A DNA stretch of 37,428 nt from Clostridia bacterium (GTDB lineage: Bacteria > Bacillota > Clostridia > Oscillospirales > Acutalibacteraceae): the NCBI GenBank assembly GCA_017521365.1, contig JAFXCT010000086.1, positions 1 to 37,428 of the forward strand. The letters run 5' to 3'. Both the position numbers and the translations under genes were made by a program. This document shows positions 8,148 to 17,500 of the stretch, piece after piece (the first letter of the stretch is position 1; every line of letters starts with the position of its first letter). The notes beneath the pieces were generated by a model. It ran no database searches. It saw nothing but the letters and a program-made list of their open reading frames with translations, and was not told where the DNA came from.

Positions 8148-8177
8148 TTTCATCCCTCCGTCGGCTTATCCCAAAAC

Positions 8178-8206
8178 ACTATACCACAATACGGCAAAAC
8201 CGTCAA
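8178..8206 (-). promoter_or_regulatory. Promoter of the AbrB-like gene
   Basis: On the minus strand, TTGACG (8201-8206) and TATAGT (8178-8183) are separated by 17 nt and lie about 30 bases before the start codon. Confidence 0.7.
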
Positions 8207-8254
8207 TCAATCAGAGGGCTTGTAAATATAAACTTTCTCTAAAATATTCCGGCG

Positions 8255-8860
8255 TTAATCCTTCATAATCTGCGCAAAGTATTCGGCAAGCTGCTTTATA
8301 TCCTTGCCCGTAGTGTTTATAAGCAGGTCGTAATTCAGCCCGTCATCCCAGCGCTTGCCGGTGTAAAACTGATAATACTTCGCCCTGCCCTTATCGATTT
8401 CGTTTATTTTCTGCCTGTACTCTCTGTCGCTTAATTTTACGTTCTGCTCTTCTCTGGCCTTACAGCGCTCAATGCGTGAACCCATATCGGCATAAAGACG
8501 GATTCTCAGAGGACTGAAATCCCTGAGTATATGGTCGGCACAACGGCCTACAATAACACAGTCCGACTTTTCGGCAAGCTCCTTGAGCAGGTTCGTCTGC
8601 TCAATAAAAACGTTATTCTGCTGTGTCCACATAACGTCCGTCACGGGCGAAAACGTGTGGCCGACGGTAATCGGGAAAAGAGGTGCGGGTCGCTGCTCGT
8701 TGAGGGAGTTGATATACCCTTCGGCAAGGTTGGTTCGCTTTGCAAGCTCGGTAATTATTTCTCTGTCGTAATAGGCAATTTCAAGCCTGTCTGCAAGCCG
8801 ACGCGCAAACTCTCTGCCGCCGCTGCCGAATTCACGGCTTATCGTTATAACCCTTTTCAT
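8255..8860 (-). CDS. Cytidylate kinase-like family protein
   Basis: A 201-residue nucleotide kinase-like protein. It opens with ITISREFGSGGREFARRLAD, the modified P-loop typical of the cytidylate-kinase-2-like family, then YYDREIITELAKR, VIVGRCADHILRDF and the Arg-rich lid RIERCKAREEQNV. The best-known relatives phosphorylate CMP or dCMP, but members of this side family have not been shown to do so and their substrate is uncertain. The gene stands alone, with the AbrB-like gene downstream on the same strand after a promoter of its own. The start is ATG 8860, behind a GGAGGC site. Confidence 0.83.
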   Translation of the reverse strand: MKRVITISREFGSGGREFARRLADRLEIAYYDREIITELAKRTNLAEGYINSLNEQRPAPLFPITVGHTFSPVTDVMWTQQNNVFIEQTNLLKELAEKSDCVIVGRCADHILRDFSPLRIRLYADMGSRIERCKAREEQNVKLSDREYRQKINEIDKGRAKYYQFYTGKRWDDGLNYDLLINTTGKDIKQLAEYFAQIMKD

Positions 8861-9000
8861 ATCGAAGCCTCCTTCAGGATACTTTATATTTTCATTATAT
8901 ATTTAAGTATGGGCGTATTGTCAAGAAAAATTTGCAATATTTTTTGTGATAAAAACAAATTTCTCCGCACATAATACTGTCGAAAGGTTAGGGTGATTTT

Positions 9001-10530
9001 TTGCAGGCAAAGGTTGAAATGAAAAACGTTGTCAAGAAATTCCCCGGTGTAACAGCGCTTAACGGAATTTCGTTTGATATACGCCCCGGCGAGGTGCACG
9101 TGCTGCTGGGCGAAAACGGAGCAGGAAAATCCACACTGATGAAGATATTAAGCGGCGTGCACAAGCCCACCTCGGGTGAGATTATTATTGACGGCAAAGC
9201 CTTTTCGCACCTGACTCCCCACGATTCCTATAAAAACGGAATCAGCGTAATTTATCAGGAGCTGAGTGTCATCAACGAGCTTTCCATCGGCGAAAACCTG
9301 TTCATAGGCCGCCTGCCCACGAAAAAGCTCGGCCCTTTTGAAACGGTTGACCACTCCGAAATAAACAGGAGGGCAAAGGAAATTCTGAAAACCGTCGGTC
9401 TTAACCGTGACCCGAAAACTGCGGTTGAGGAACTGAGCATTTCGGAAAAGCAGCAGGTGGAAATTGCAAAGGCTCTTGCCGCCGACAGCAAGGTAATCAT
9501 TATGGACGAGCCGACAGCTTCACTTACGAACAGCGAGGTGGACAGCCTTTTCAAAATCATACGAAGGCTCAAAAAGGACGGCAAGGGAATCGTTTTTATT
9601 TCGCATAAGCTCGGTGAAATTATGGAAATCGGCGACAGAGTTACCGTGCTCAAGGACGGCGGCTACGTCGGCACAAAAAACATTTCCGACATAACGCAGG
9701 ACGACCTTGTAACGATGATGGTAGGACGGCAGATAAGCAAAAACTATCAGCACGATACCCTTAGCTTTGAAAACGAGCCCGTAATATTTGAGGTTATGAA
9801 CCTGTCCAGAAAGGACAACAAGGTAAGGGACGTTTCCTTTAAGCTTCACAAGGGTGAAATACTCGGCTTTTCGGGACTTGTCGGGTCGGGCAGAAGCGAA
9901 ATGATGAACGCAATTTTCGGCGCACAGCCGAAATCGTCGGGGCGGATTTTTATTGACGGCGAGGAAATAAAAACCTCTTCCCCCTATTCGGCAATCAAAA
10001 ACGGCCTTGCAATGGTAACCGAAAACCGCAGGGAAACCGGCTTTTTCCACAACTTTGATATTGCGGAAAACATTTCCGTGCTGCCGTTTGTAAAGAATTC
10101 CGGCGCAGGCGGAATTTCGGGCCTTGTAAACAGAAAAGACGAGGCACGGTGGGCTGACGAGCAAAGAGAGCGGCTGAATATAAAATGCTATTCTCCAAAG
10201 CAGCTCGTGTCCGAGCTTTCGGGCGGAAACCAGCAGAAGGTTATTCTCGGCAAGTGGCTTGCCGCCGACTCGAAAATAATTATTTTTGACGAGCCGACAA
10301 AGGGAATTGACGTGGGCTCGAAAAGCGAAATCTACTCCCTTATGAGAAGGCTTGCGGATGAGGGCAAGGGCGTACTCGTCGTGTCGTCGGAGCTGCCCGA
10401 GCTGCTCAGCGTCTGCGACACGATAGCCGTGTTCCGTGAGGGAAAAATCGTAAAAACATTCAGCCACCGTGAAGCAACGGAGGAAAATATAATTCACGCA
10501 TCAACAGCGCAGGAAAGTGAGGAAGCTTAA
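9001..10530 (+). CDS. alsA: D-allose ABC transporter, ATP-binding protein
   Basis: A double ATPase of the RbsA/MglA/AlsA type that powers sugar uptake at the inner face of the membrane. The 509 residues hold two ABC domains. The first has Walker A GENGAGKST (residues 37-45), a signature-like LSISEKQQVE and Walker B VIIMDEPTASL. The second has a degenerate Walker A (GLVGSGRSEMM), LSGGNQQKV and IIIFDEPTKGIDVG, as usual in this class. The start is TTG 9001 with a GGGTGA site; ATG 9019 is an alternative that would trim six residues. The allose assignment rests on the downstream alsE, alsK and alsB genes, since the sequence class alone would also fit ribose or galactose. No local regulator gene is seen. 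Confidence 0.9.
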   Translation: MQAKVEMKNVVKKFPGVTALNGISFDIRPGEVHVLLGENGAGKSTLMKILSGVHKPTSGEIIIDGKAFSHLTPHDSYKNGISVIYQELSVINELSIGENLFIGRLPTKKLGPFETVDHSEINRRAKEILKTVGLNRDPKTAVEELSISEKQQVEIAKALAADSKVIIMDEPTASLTNSEVDSLFKIIRRLKKDGKGIVFISHKLGEIMEIGDRVTVLKDGGYVGTKNISDITQDDLVTMMVGRQISKNYQHDTLSFENEPVIFEVMNLSRKDNKVRDVSFKLHKGEILGFSGLVGSGRSEMMNAIFGAQPKSSGRIFIDGEEIKTSSPYSAIKNGLAMVTENRRETGFFHNFDIAENISVLPFVKNSGAGGISGLVNRKDEARWADEQRERLNIKCYSPKQLVSELSGGNQQKVILGKWLAADSKIIIFDEPTKGIDVGSKSEIYSLMRRLADEGKGVLVVSSELPELLSVCDTIAVFREGKIVKTFSHREATEENIIHASTAQESEEA

Positions 10531-10535
10531 CCGAT

Positions 10536-11498
10536 ATGCCGACAAAACTCAAGGAAAAGGAGCTGTCCTTTTCACAGGCGTGGCAACGCTACGGAACACT
10601 CGGAATACTGGTTTTACTGCTGGTTATTTTGGCAGTACTAAGACCGTCTTTTTTCTTTAAAACAAGTACAATAACACAAATTCTTTCGCAAAGCTCCGTA
10701 AACATTCTGATAGCCCTCGGCGAATTTTTTGCAATTCTAATAGCCGGCATTGACCTGTCGGTAGGCAGCGTCGTGGCGCTTTCGGGTATGTTTATGGCAA
10801 AGCTGATGGTATCCGGCACGGCGCCGATTGTTGCCGTTTTGCTCGGCATTTTTATGGGTGCGCTGCTCGGATTTATTAACGGAATACTCGTAAACTCAAC
10901 AGGTCTGCACCCGTTCATAATAACGCTCGGCACGCAGGCAATCTTCCGCGGAGTGACGCTCATCATTTCGGATTCTAGCGCCGTTTTCGGCTTCCCTGCG
11001 AGCTTTTCACGGTTTATGGCACAGCGTATTCTTTACGTGCCCGTGGCGGCAATCATAGCAATTGCCGCAGCGCTGATACTTGCGTTTCTGACCAGACAGA
11101 CGAAGCTCGGCAGAAACATCTACGCACTTGGCGGCAACAGGGAAAGCGCCTGGTATTCGGGCATAAACATCAAGCTTCACACGCTGATTGTGTTCGTAAT
11201 TTCGGGTATCTGTGCAGGCATTGCCGGCGTTGTTCTTCTCGGCCGTGTAGGCTCTGCCGAACCTGCGGCGGCAACGGGCTTTGAAACCTATGCGATTGCG
11301 GCGGCAATAATCGGCGGCACAAGCTTTTTCGGCGGCAAGGGTAAAATTTTCGGCGTTGTTATGGGCGGACTTATAATCGGCGTTATAAACTTCGGTATGA
11401 ATCTGCTTTCCGTTTCAAGCACGCTGCAGCAGGTCGTAATGGGTGCGCTGATTATCGGCTCGGTAACGCTTGACCGCTTTGTTGCGGGCAGAAAATAG
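10536..11498 (+). CDS. alsC: D-allose ABC transporter, permease
   Basis: Integral membrane permease of the RbsC/AlsC family, 320 residues with about eight to ten hydrophobic segments. Family marks are the IDLSVGSVVALSGM segment, the GLHPFIITLGTQAIFRG block, the RQTKLGRNIYALGGNRESAWYSGI cytoplasmic loop that contacts the ATPase, and the late GGTSFFGGKG. It begins 5 bases after alsA ends and lies 12 bases ahead of alsE, so it is part of one transcript. The substrate is inferred from the operon. Confidence 0.9.
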   Translation: MPTKLKEKELSFSQAWQRYGTLGILVLLLVILAVLRPSFFFKTSTITQILSQSSVNILIALGEFFAILIAGIDLSVGSVVALSGMFMAKLMVSGTAPIVAVLLGIFMGALLGFINGILVNSTGLHPFIITLGTQAIFRGVTLIISDSSAVFGFPASFSRFMAQRILYVPVAAIIAIAAALILAFLTRQTKLGRNIYALGGNRESAWYSGINIKLHTLIVFVISGICAGIAGVVLLGRVGSAEPAAATGFETYAIAAAIIGGTSFFGGKGKIFGVVMGGLIIGVINFGMNLLSVSSTLQQVVMGALIIGSVTLDRFVAGRK

Positions 11499-11510
11499 GA
11501 GGGAAAACAG

Positions 11511-12194
11511 ATGAAACCTATGTTCAGTCCTTCGCTTATGTGTATGGATTTTCTCGATATTAAAAATCAGGCGGAAATTCTCAACAGCCGCTGTGACTTT
11601 TATCACATTGACATTATGGACGGCCACTTCGTGCCGAACATCACGCTTTCGCCCTGCTTTGTTGAAGCGTTCAAAAGGGTGGCGGACAAGCCGCTTGACT
11701 GTCACCTGATGGTAACGAATCCGCAGGATTATATTCAGCCGCTTAAAAATGCAGGTGCAGATATAATCTGCTTTCACGCCGAGGCAGTCAGCAACCACGC
11801 TTTCAGAATTATAAAGGCAATTAAGGACACGGGCTGTCAGGTCGGTGCGGTTTTCAGCCCGGCAACGTCTCTTGAATGTGCACGCTACTATCTGCACCTG
11901 CTTGACAAAATTACTATTATGACCGTTGACCCCGGCTTTGCAGGTCAGCCGTTTATTGCGGGTATGCTTGAGAAAATCGAGCAGGCAAAACGGCTGAAGG
12001 AAGAAAACGGCTACAGGTATATTATTGAGGTTGACGGCTCGTGCAACGAGCGCACCTTCGGCAAGCTTTACAGGGCAGGAACGGAGTGCTTCGTGGTTGG
12101 TACGTCGGGGCTGTTTTCGCTTGACAGCAGCCTTAAAAATGCGTGGGAAAAGATGGAAGAAATTTTCAGAAAAAGCACGGCAACGGAGGGATAA
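11511..12194 (+). CDS. alsE: D-allulose-6-phosphate 3-epimerase
   Basis: Converts D-allulose 6-phosphate to fructose 6-phosphate, the last step of allose breakdown. The 227-residue TIM-barrel belongs to the ribulose-phosphate epimerase superfamily but reads closer to AlsE than to Rpe: SPSLMCMDF, HIDIMDGHFVPN, TLSPCF, PLDCHLMVT, TIMTVDPGFAGQPFI, EVDGSCNERT and VVGTSGLF all follow the E. coli AlsE pattern as I recall it. The likely metal and acid-base residues are His32, Asp34, His65 and Asp175. GGAGGG precedes the ATG by 7 bases. Its position between permease and sugar kinase supports the call. Confidence 0.9.
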   Translation: MKPMFSPSLMCMDFLDIKNQAEILNSRCDFYHIDIMDGHFVPNITLSPCFVEAFKRVADKPLDCHLMVTNPQDYIQPLKNAGADIICFHAEAVSNHAFRIIKAIKDTGCQVGAVFSPATSLECARYYLHLLDKITIMTVDPGFAGQPFIAGMLEKIEQAKRLKEENGYRYIIEVDGSCNERTFGKLYRAGTECFVVGTSGLFSLDSSLKNAWEKMEEIFRKSTATEG

Positions 12195-12196
12195 AT

Positions 12197-13114
12197 TTGG
12201 CTTGCGTTTACACCCTCGGTGCAGACATAGGCGGCACTAACCTTCGGCTTGGAATCGTGTCGTCCGAAGGCGAAACAGTTTCGTTTGAGAGAAAAGCAAG
12301 CTCGGTGCTTCACGAAAATGCGGCAGAAGGCCTCGCAGAAGAAATCAACGGCCACATAGCCAAAAGCGGCTATACAGAGCGGATTTCGGCTGTTGCCGTC
12401 GGCCTTCCGTCACTGATTGACAAGAGCCGAAGCACCGTGCTTTCAACCCCCAACCTCAAAGGCTTTGACAAGCTTCCGTTAAAAAGCGAGCTTGAAAAAA
12501 TTCTCGGTATTCCGGTTTTTATTGAAAGAGACGTAAACTTTCTTCTGCAAAACGATATGGAAAAGCTGGGCCTGAAAAGCGAAAAAACCGTGCTTGGTTT
12601 TTACGTAGGCACGGGCTTCGGAAATTCGATTTTTATGGGCGGAAAATTCTACACCGGAAGCAACGGTGCCGCAGGCGAATTGGGGCATATTCCCATACTC
12701 GGAAGCAATATGAAATGCACCTGCGGAAACACGGGCTGTATTGAAACCGTTTGCTCGGGAAAGGCACTTGAAGCGCTTGCCGAGGAGCACTTTCCGCACA
12801 CAAATATAAAGCAGGTGTTTAAAGTACACGGCAACGAGCCAATACTCAAAGCATTCGTGTATAACCTTGCCGTACCGATTGCAACCGAAATCAATATACT
12901 CGACCCCGACGTATGCATTATCGGCGGCGGTGTTATTGATATGGAGTGCTTCCCAAAGGAAATACTTTCCGATGCGGTGCATTTTTACACACGAAAACCG
13001 TATCCCGAAAAAAGCCTTCGCCTGCTGTTTACACGCCACGACCAGAAAAGCGGCGTTTTCGGCAGCGGAATATTCGCACAAAAACAAATTATGAAACGAG
13101 GTAAACCTGAATGA
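12197..13114 (+). CDS. alsK: D-allose kinase (ROK family)
   Basis: ATP-dependent kinase giving allose 6-phosphate. The 305-residue ROK protein has the phosphate loop DIGGTN (residues 10-15), the catalytic Asp of ERDVNF (Asp112), GELGHIP with Glu161 and His164, and a zinc-binding Cys cluster CTCGNTGC (Cys174, Cys176, Cys181). Segments such as LSTPNL and IIGGGVIDMECFPKE resemble AlsK of E. coli rather than glucokinases. I chose TTG 12197, 6 bases after GGAGGG; the longer frame opening at 12143 lies inside alsE. The end overlaps alsB by 4 bases. Confidence 0.88.
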   Translation: MACVYTLGADIGGTNLRLGIVSSEGETVSFERKASSVLHENAAEGLAEEINGHIAKSGYTERISAVAVGLPSLIDKSRSTVLSTPNLKGFDKLPLKSELEKILGIPVFIERDVNFLLQNDMEKLGLKSEKTVLGFYVGTGFGNSIFMGGKFYTGSNGAAGELGHIPILGSNMKCTCGNTGCIETVCSGKALEALAEEHFPHTNIKQVFKVHGNEPILKAFVYNLAVPIATEINILDPDVCIIGGGVIDMECFPKEILSDAVHFYTRKPYPEKSLRLLFTRHDQKSGVFGSGIFAQKQIMKRGKPE

Positions 13115-14124
13115 AAATCAAAAAACTTACGGCACTCGCTCTTTGCATTGCCCTGCTTGCCGTTGTGCTTACAGCCTGCGGCGGCAGCGACGACACCGAC
13201 AAGACCAACCCCAACGCCGACGGCGTATCGGAGGTAGGCTCCGGCAAGGCCGAATACGCAGTAATACTCAAAACCCTTTCAAACGATTTCTGGGCAACGA
13301 TGAAAAAAGGCATTGAGGACGAGGCAAAAAAGCTCGGCGTTACCGTTGACATTTTTGCCGCACAGAATGAGGAGGACACGGCAGGCCAGCTCACCATTCT
13401 TGAAAACTGCCTGACCAAGGGCTACAAGTCAATCGGCGTTGCTCCCCTTTCACCCACAAACCTTATCAACGGCATTGTGCAGGCAAACGAAAAGGGCATC
13501 TACGTGATGAACATTGACGAAAAGATTGACATTGATTCGCTGAAAAACGCAGGCGGCAGCGTAATCGGCTTTGCTACAACGGATAACGTGGCAGTCGGTG
13601 AAAAGGGCGCACAGTTTATTATAAATCAGCTCGGTGAAGACGGCGGCGACGTTGCAATTATCGAGGGCAAGGCAGGCAACGCCTCGGGTGAAAGCAGAAA
13701 GCAGGGCGCAACGCAGGCCTTTGAAAAGGCGGAAGATATCGACCTCGTTGCCTCACAGCCTGCCGACTGGGACAGACAGAAGGCTCTCGACGTTGCAACA
13801 GGCTATATCCAGATGTACCCCGACCTTGAGGCAATTTACTGCTGTAACGACACTATGGCACTCGGCGCACTTCAGGCGGTAATCAACGCAGATAAGCTGG
13901 GCAAGATTATCGTTGTCGGCACGGACGGCTCGGCAGAAGCGCTTGAATCAATCCGTGCAGGTCAGCTTTCGGCAACGGTTGCCCAGGACCCTGCCGAAAT
14001 CGGCGCAACCTCACTCAGAGAAATGGTTGAGGCTGTTAAGGACAAGCCCGAAATTGATCCGAACAAGACACCGCAGACTATTCCCGTTGACTCCTATATC
14101 GTCACGAAGGAAAACGTGAAATGA
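13111..14124 (+). CDS. alsB: D-allose-binding lipoprotein of ABC transporter
   Basis: Substrate-binding protein of the allose importer, anchored as a lipoprotein outside the membrane. The signal peptide ends in LTAC with the lipidated Cys at residue 23. After a short polar linker the mature domain matches AlsB closely in my recollection: EYAVILKTLSNDFW, MKKGIEDEAKKLGV, VDIFAAQNEED, NIDEKIDIDSLKNAGG, FATTDNVAVGEKGA, VAIIEGKAGNASGE, LVASQPADWDRQKALDVATG and VVGTDGSAEA. This is among the most specific evidence that the operon is for allose rather than ribose. It overlaps alsK and rpiB by 4 bases each, so translation is probably coupled. Confidence 0.93.
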   Translation: MKIKKLTALALCIALLAVVLTACGGSDDTDKTNPNADGVSEVGSGKAEYAVILKTLSNDFWATMKKGIEDEAKKLGVTVDIFAAQNEEDTAGQLTILENCLTKGYKSIGVAPLSPTNLINGIVQANEKGIYVMNIDEKIDIDSLKNAGGSVIGFATTDNVAVGEKGAQFIINQLGEDGGDVAIIEGKAGNASGESRKQGATQAFEKAEDIDLVASQPADWDRQKALDVATGYIQMYPDLEAIYCCNDTMALGALQAVINADKLGKIIVVGTDGSAEALESIRAGQLSATVAQDPAEIGATSLREMVEAVKDKPEIDPNKTPQTIPVDSYIVTKENVK

Positions 14125-14546
14125 TAATTGCAATGGGCAGCGACCACGTCGGTTTTGAAATGAAAAACGAGCTCAAGACGTATCTTGAAGGCAAGGGTCA
14201 CAAGGTAACCGACCTGGGCGCACACAGCGAGGAAAGAACGGATTACCCCGTTTACGGCAAGGCGGTTGCAAAGGCGGTTACAGGCGGAGAAGCCGACTGC
14301 GGAATACTTGTGTGCGGCACGGGTGTCGGCATTTCGATTGCCGCAAACAAAACCTGGGGCGTGCGTGCCGTAGTGTGCAGCGAGCCGTATTCGGCTATGC
14401 TTTCAAAGCAGCACAACAACACCAACGTGCTTGCAATAGGTGCAAGGGTAATCGGAATTGAGCTTGCAAAAATGATTGCCGATGCGTGGCTCGGCGCAGA
14501 GTTTGAAGGCGGCAGACACCTTGACAGGGTAAATATGTTAGAGTAA
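14121..14546 (+). CDS. rpiB: Ribose/allose-6-phosphate isomerase B
   Basis: A 141-residue sugar-phosphate isomerase. RpiB interconverts ribose 5-phosphate and ribulose 5-phosphate and also allose 6-phosphate and allulose 6-phosphate, which is the missing step between AlsK and AlsE. The motifs are MGSDHVGFEMK (Asp8, His9), CGTGVGISIAANK with the catalytic Cys65, and KQHNNTNVLAIGARV with His98. It closes the operon, overlapping alsB by 4 bases. Within this operon its main role is likely the allose pathway. Confidence 0.93.
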   Translation: MIIAMGSDHVGFEMKNELKTYLEGKGHKVTDLGAHSEERTDYPVYGKAVAKAVTGGEADCGILVCGTGVGISIAANKTWGVRAVVCSEPYSAMLSKQHNNTNVLAIGARVIGIELAKMIADAWLGAEFEGGRHLDRVNMLE

Positions 14547-14585
14547 AAAAATTTCGCCCGTATCCAGCTAAGGATGCGGGCGAAA
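14545..14585 (-). terminator. Intrinsic terminator between rpiB and the GH106-like gene
   Basis: TTTCGCCCGTATCC pairs with GGATGCGGGCGAAA across a 6-nt loop. The T-run (seven T) follows on the minus strand, so it chiefly ends the large leftward hydrolase gene. The stem may also slow plus-strand read-through from rpiB. Confidence 0.8.
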
Positions 14586-14596
14586 AACATTATCCG

Positions 14597-17500
14597 TTAT
14601 TCATATTTGACAAGCATAGGCGTTGCGGTAATGCCGCTCTTGCGAACGTTGTATTCATAGGACCAGCGTGTGTGCTTGAGCCTCCACTTATCGGGGCCGT
14701 GCCAGCGTGCCGCTTCATCGTACATATGAAGTGCGGCAAAGGTGTTGAAGCGGTTACCGAAGGCGGTAATTTCAAGCGTGTGCTCGCCCTCATCAAGCTT
14801 ACCAAGCGGTGCGCTGTAGGGAGCAAGAGCAACCGTGCCCGTCTTCTTACCGTCGACAAATACCGTGCACACGGGCTGCGTGAAGTGCGGAATCATAACG
14901 CTCAGCTCCTCGTTACTGCCCTGAATTTTCAGCTTATACGTAACGTTGCCGCCGTAGAAGGGCAAACCCTGACGTGTCCAGTCGCCGAATTCAAGCTCAC
15001 GCACGGGCTCGGTAACCTTAAAGCTTCTGCCCTTGAGCTCTACGCCAAAATCACCGAGCAGGTAGCACGCCTCAAGCGTTGAAACCTTACCGAAGGCACG
15101 GCTGAGAACAATAACGTTTTCGCCCTTTTCGAGCTTTCCGAGCTTAACGACATCAATTGAATCGTCAACGTACTTGCCCGTGCTGACCATATCGACAGCC
15201 TTGCCGTTGAAGGTGATTGTGCTCTTGTCAATATCTTCAAGTGCAAAGCTTACGCAGTCAACCTCCACGTCGGAACAAACAATATATTTAAGGTCAACCG
15301 TTTCGGTTTCCTTTTCAAAGCCGAACAGCCACGGCTGAGCACCGCCCGCAATGGCGTTCTTCATTTTGAGCTCTGCCTTAAGGCCGTCGCAGATGCGGAG
15401 AATTTCCTCGTTTTCTCTCCACTCTCCGCCGTTAAGACGGTATTCGGGCATATCGAGCAGAACAACGTTGGGCTCTGCCAGCTCAACCTGAGCCTTGTAG
15501 GGAAGCAGACCGACAACAGTTCTTTCCTTCTTCTTTTCGGGGGCAACGCCGCTCTTACCTTCAACAAGCTTTAACAGAACGCTGTCCTGCGGATAGAGCT
15601 CAAAATCAATATACGTGTCGCCGTATCTGTATTCTGCGGCAAGCGGCTTTACCGAGCCGTCCATCGTGTTCCAGAGCTCGGGGGCATACTCACCCTTAAG
15701 GCGAAGCGTGTAATCCTCGCTGTAGCAGATATAGTGGTCGTCTGTGTGGTTTACGGGGGCAACGAACAGCCAGCGGCAGTCGCCGTCATCACGAAGCTGA
15801 TACATATGGTTTCTCGTTCTCTCGCCCCTGTCATCACGCAGGTCAATTTCACGGTTTGCCTCAAGCGCATTGAGAAGCTGACCCTTCGACCAGCCGACAG
15901 CCGTTGACTCTGCGGCGAATTTCTTTGCTTCGTCGCTTGCAAGAGCATCAACGTAATCAGGCTGACTGCCTGCAAAAATGACCTTGCCGCCGTTTGCCCT
16001 GAAGCGCTCAAGGAATTTAAGCGTTGAGGAACGGATTGTGAGAAGATTGGGAACAATAATCGTATCGTACTGCATCTGGCCAACTCTCGTGCCGTCTGCC
16101 TGTTGGGGAAGGTTGGCTTCGCAGATATAGTCAAAATCAACGAGGTTATAAAGAAGCCAGTCTGCAAGCTGCATAAACTGCTCGTTCATCTCGTCACGGA
16201 TTGCGGCGGTCTGTTCTTCGGGACCGTAGCGCAGCCAATAGCTTTCAATCGGATGAATTACGCCCACACGCACTATGGGTCTGCCCCTCGTGATAGCGGC
16301 GTTTACTCTTGCAAAGTGGTCTTCGATATAAGTGTATTCCTTGTACCACGGGGACTGGTGGCCGATGCAGGCAGGGTAGTCACGCTTTGCCTCGCCCTTC
16401 ATTGATACCCAATAAAGGTGGGGCACACGCACGCTTACACCGAGCGCCGCCTGCCAGTCGCCCTGAAGCTTGTGGCCTCTGAAGGTGAAATCCCAGCCGG
16501 TTACGCCGTAAAGCTCGCTGAGCATACCCTCTCTGCCGTACTGGTGAACGGCAGACTGGCACTGCTTTGCCGTTGTAAGTTCACGGCTGTCGCAAAGCAT
16601 ATCAATACCGGGCAGGCCGAAGCCCCTGTAAGAACGCATACAGTCGCCGACTGCCGCATTCTGGCTTTCGAGCGAGGGCTCCTCCATCATATGACCCGTG
16701 AGCATTATTCCGTTTTTCTCACACCAGCCGCCGATATTGTCTGCAAAGGCAACAGCAAAACGCTCGGCAACGTGGTCGTGATAGCGGTAGCGTGTCACGG
16801 AAACCTTACCGTCGGGAAGCTCCCAGAAAAGCTCGGGCAATTTTTCAAAAAGCTCCTCGCCGTACATCTCTTTGTATGTATCCGCAAAATCCGTCGTGTA
16901 GGGCAGGAAGGCATCTCTGTCGCCTATCGCCTTGCCGAACATCTTTTTGCGTGCAACCTGAGGCTCATCGGTGAAAATTGCAGGAACGGCTTCGCCGAAA
17001 TCCTCACCTATGCACTCTTTATAGCGCTCGTGTGTTATGTTGATAAACTCGTTCATAGCCTCGGGCGAGAGAGCATCAACATAGGCCTGCAGATTGAACC
17101 AGTCGCTTTCACCCTGCGTTTCGCAGTAGGCATACCAGCAATCCGCACACTCCTCGTCATCCGCAAGGCGGCGGTAGCTTTCAAGGCAGCCGTTTTGGTC
17201 AAGCGTTACGGTGTATCTTGCAAGCAGGTAGCCGTTTTCCTCTCTTACTGCGGCGGCAGAGCTGTCGTTCGAGCTGCCCGTGCCTGAGCCGTAGCCCTTG
17301 CGTGTAAACAAAAGGTACTTTGACCTGTTTTCCTTCTTCTTTGTAACAAGTCCGCCTGCAAAGCCCGAGGGCCACTTATCCTCGTCATAAAGCCAGGCAA
17401 GCATCTTTTTATCCTTGGCGGTTTCAACGCTGCCCTTAATCAAATCCATAAAGGCATCGGACAGGTATTCTGTGGACATACCGACACGCACGTGCATATG

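Noticed and set aside
8870-9000. Promoter of the allose operon
   Set aside because: TTGTCA at 8918-8923 has no acceptable -10 element at proper spacing; an activator-dependent promoter is possible but not supported.
9520-10497. Long minus-strand open frame of 325 codons inside alsA
   Set aside because: It is antisense to strongly conserved ABC motifs, has no recognisable domain and is explained by codon bias of the real gene.
16418-17287. 289-codon plus-strand open frame inside the GH106-like gene
   Set aside because: It is a shadow of the conserved minus-strand hydrolase with no family motif or ribosome binding site.
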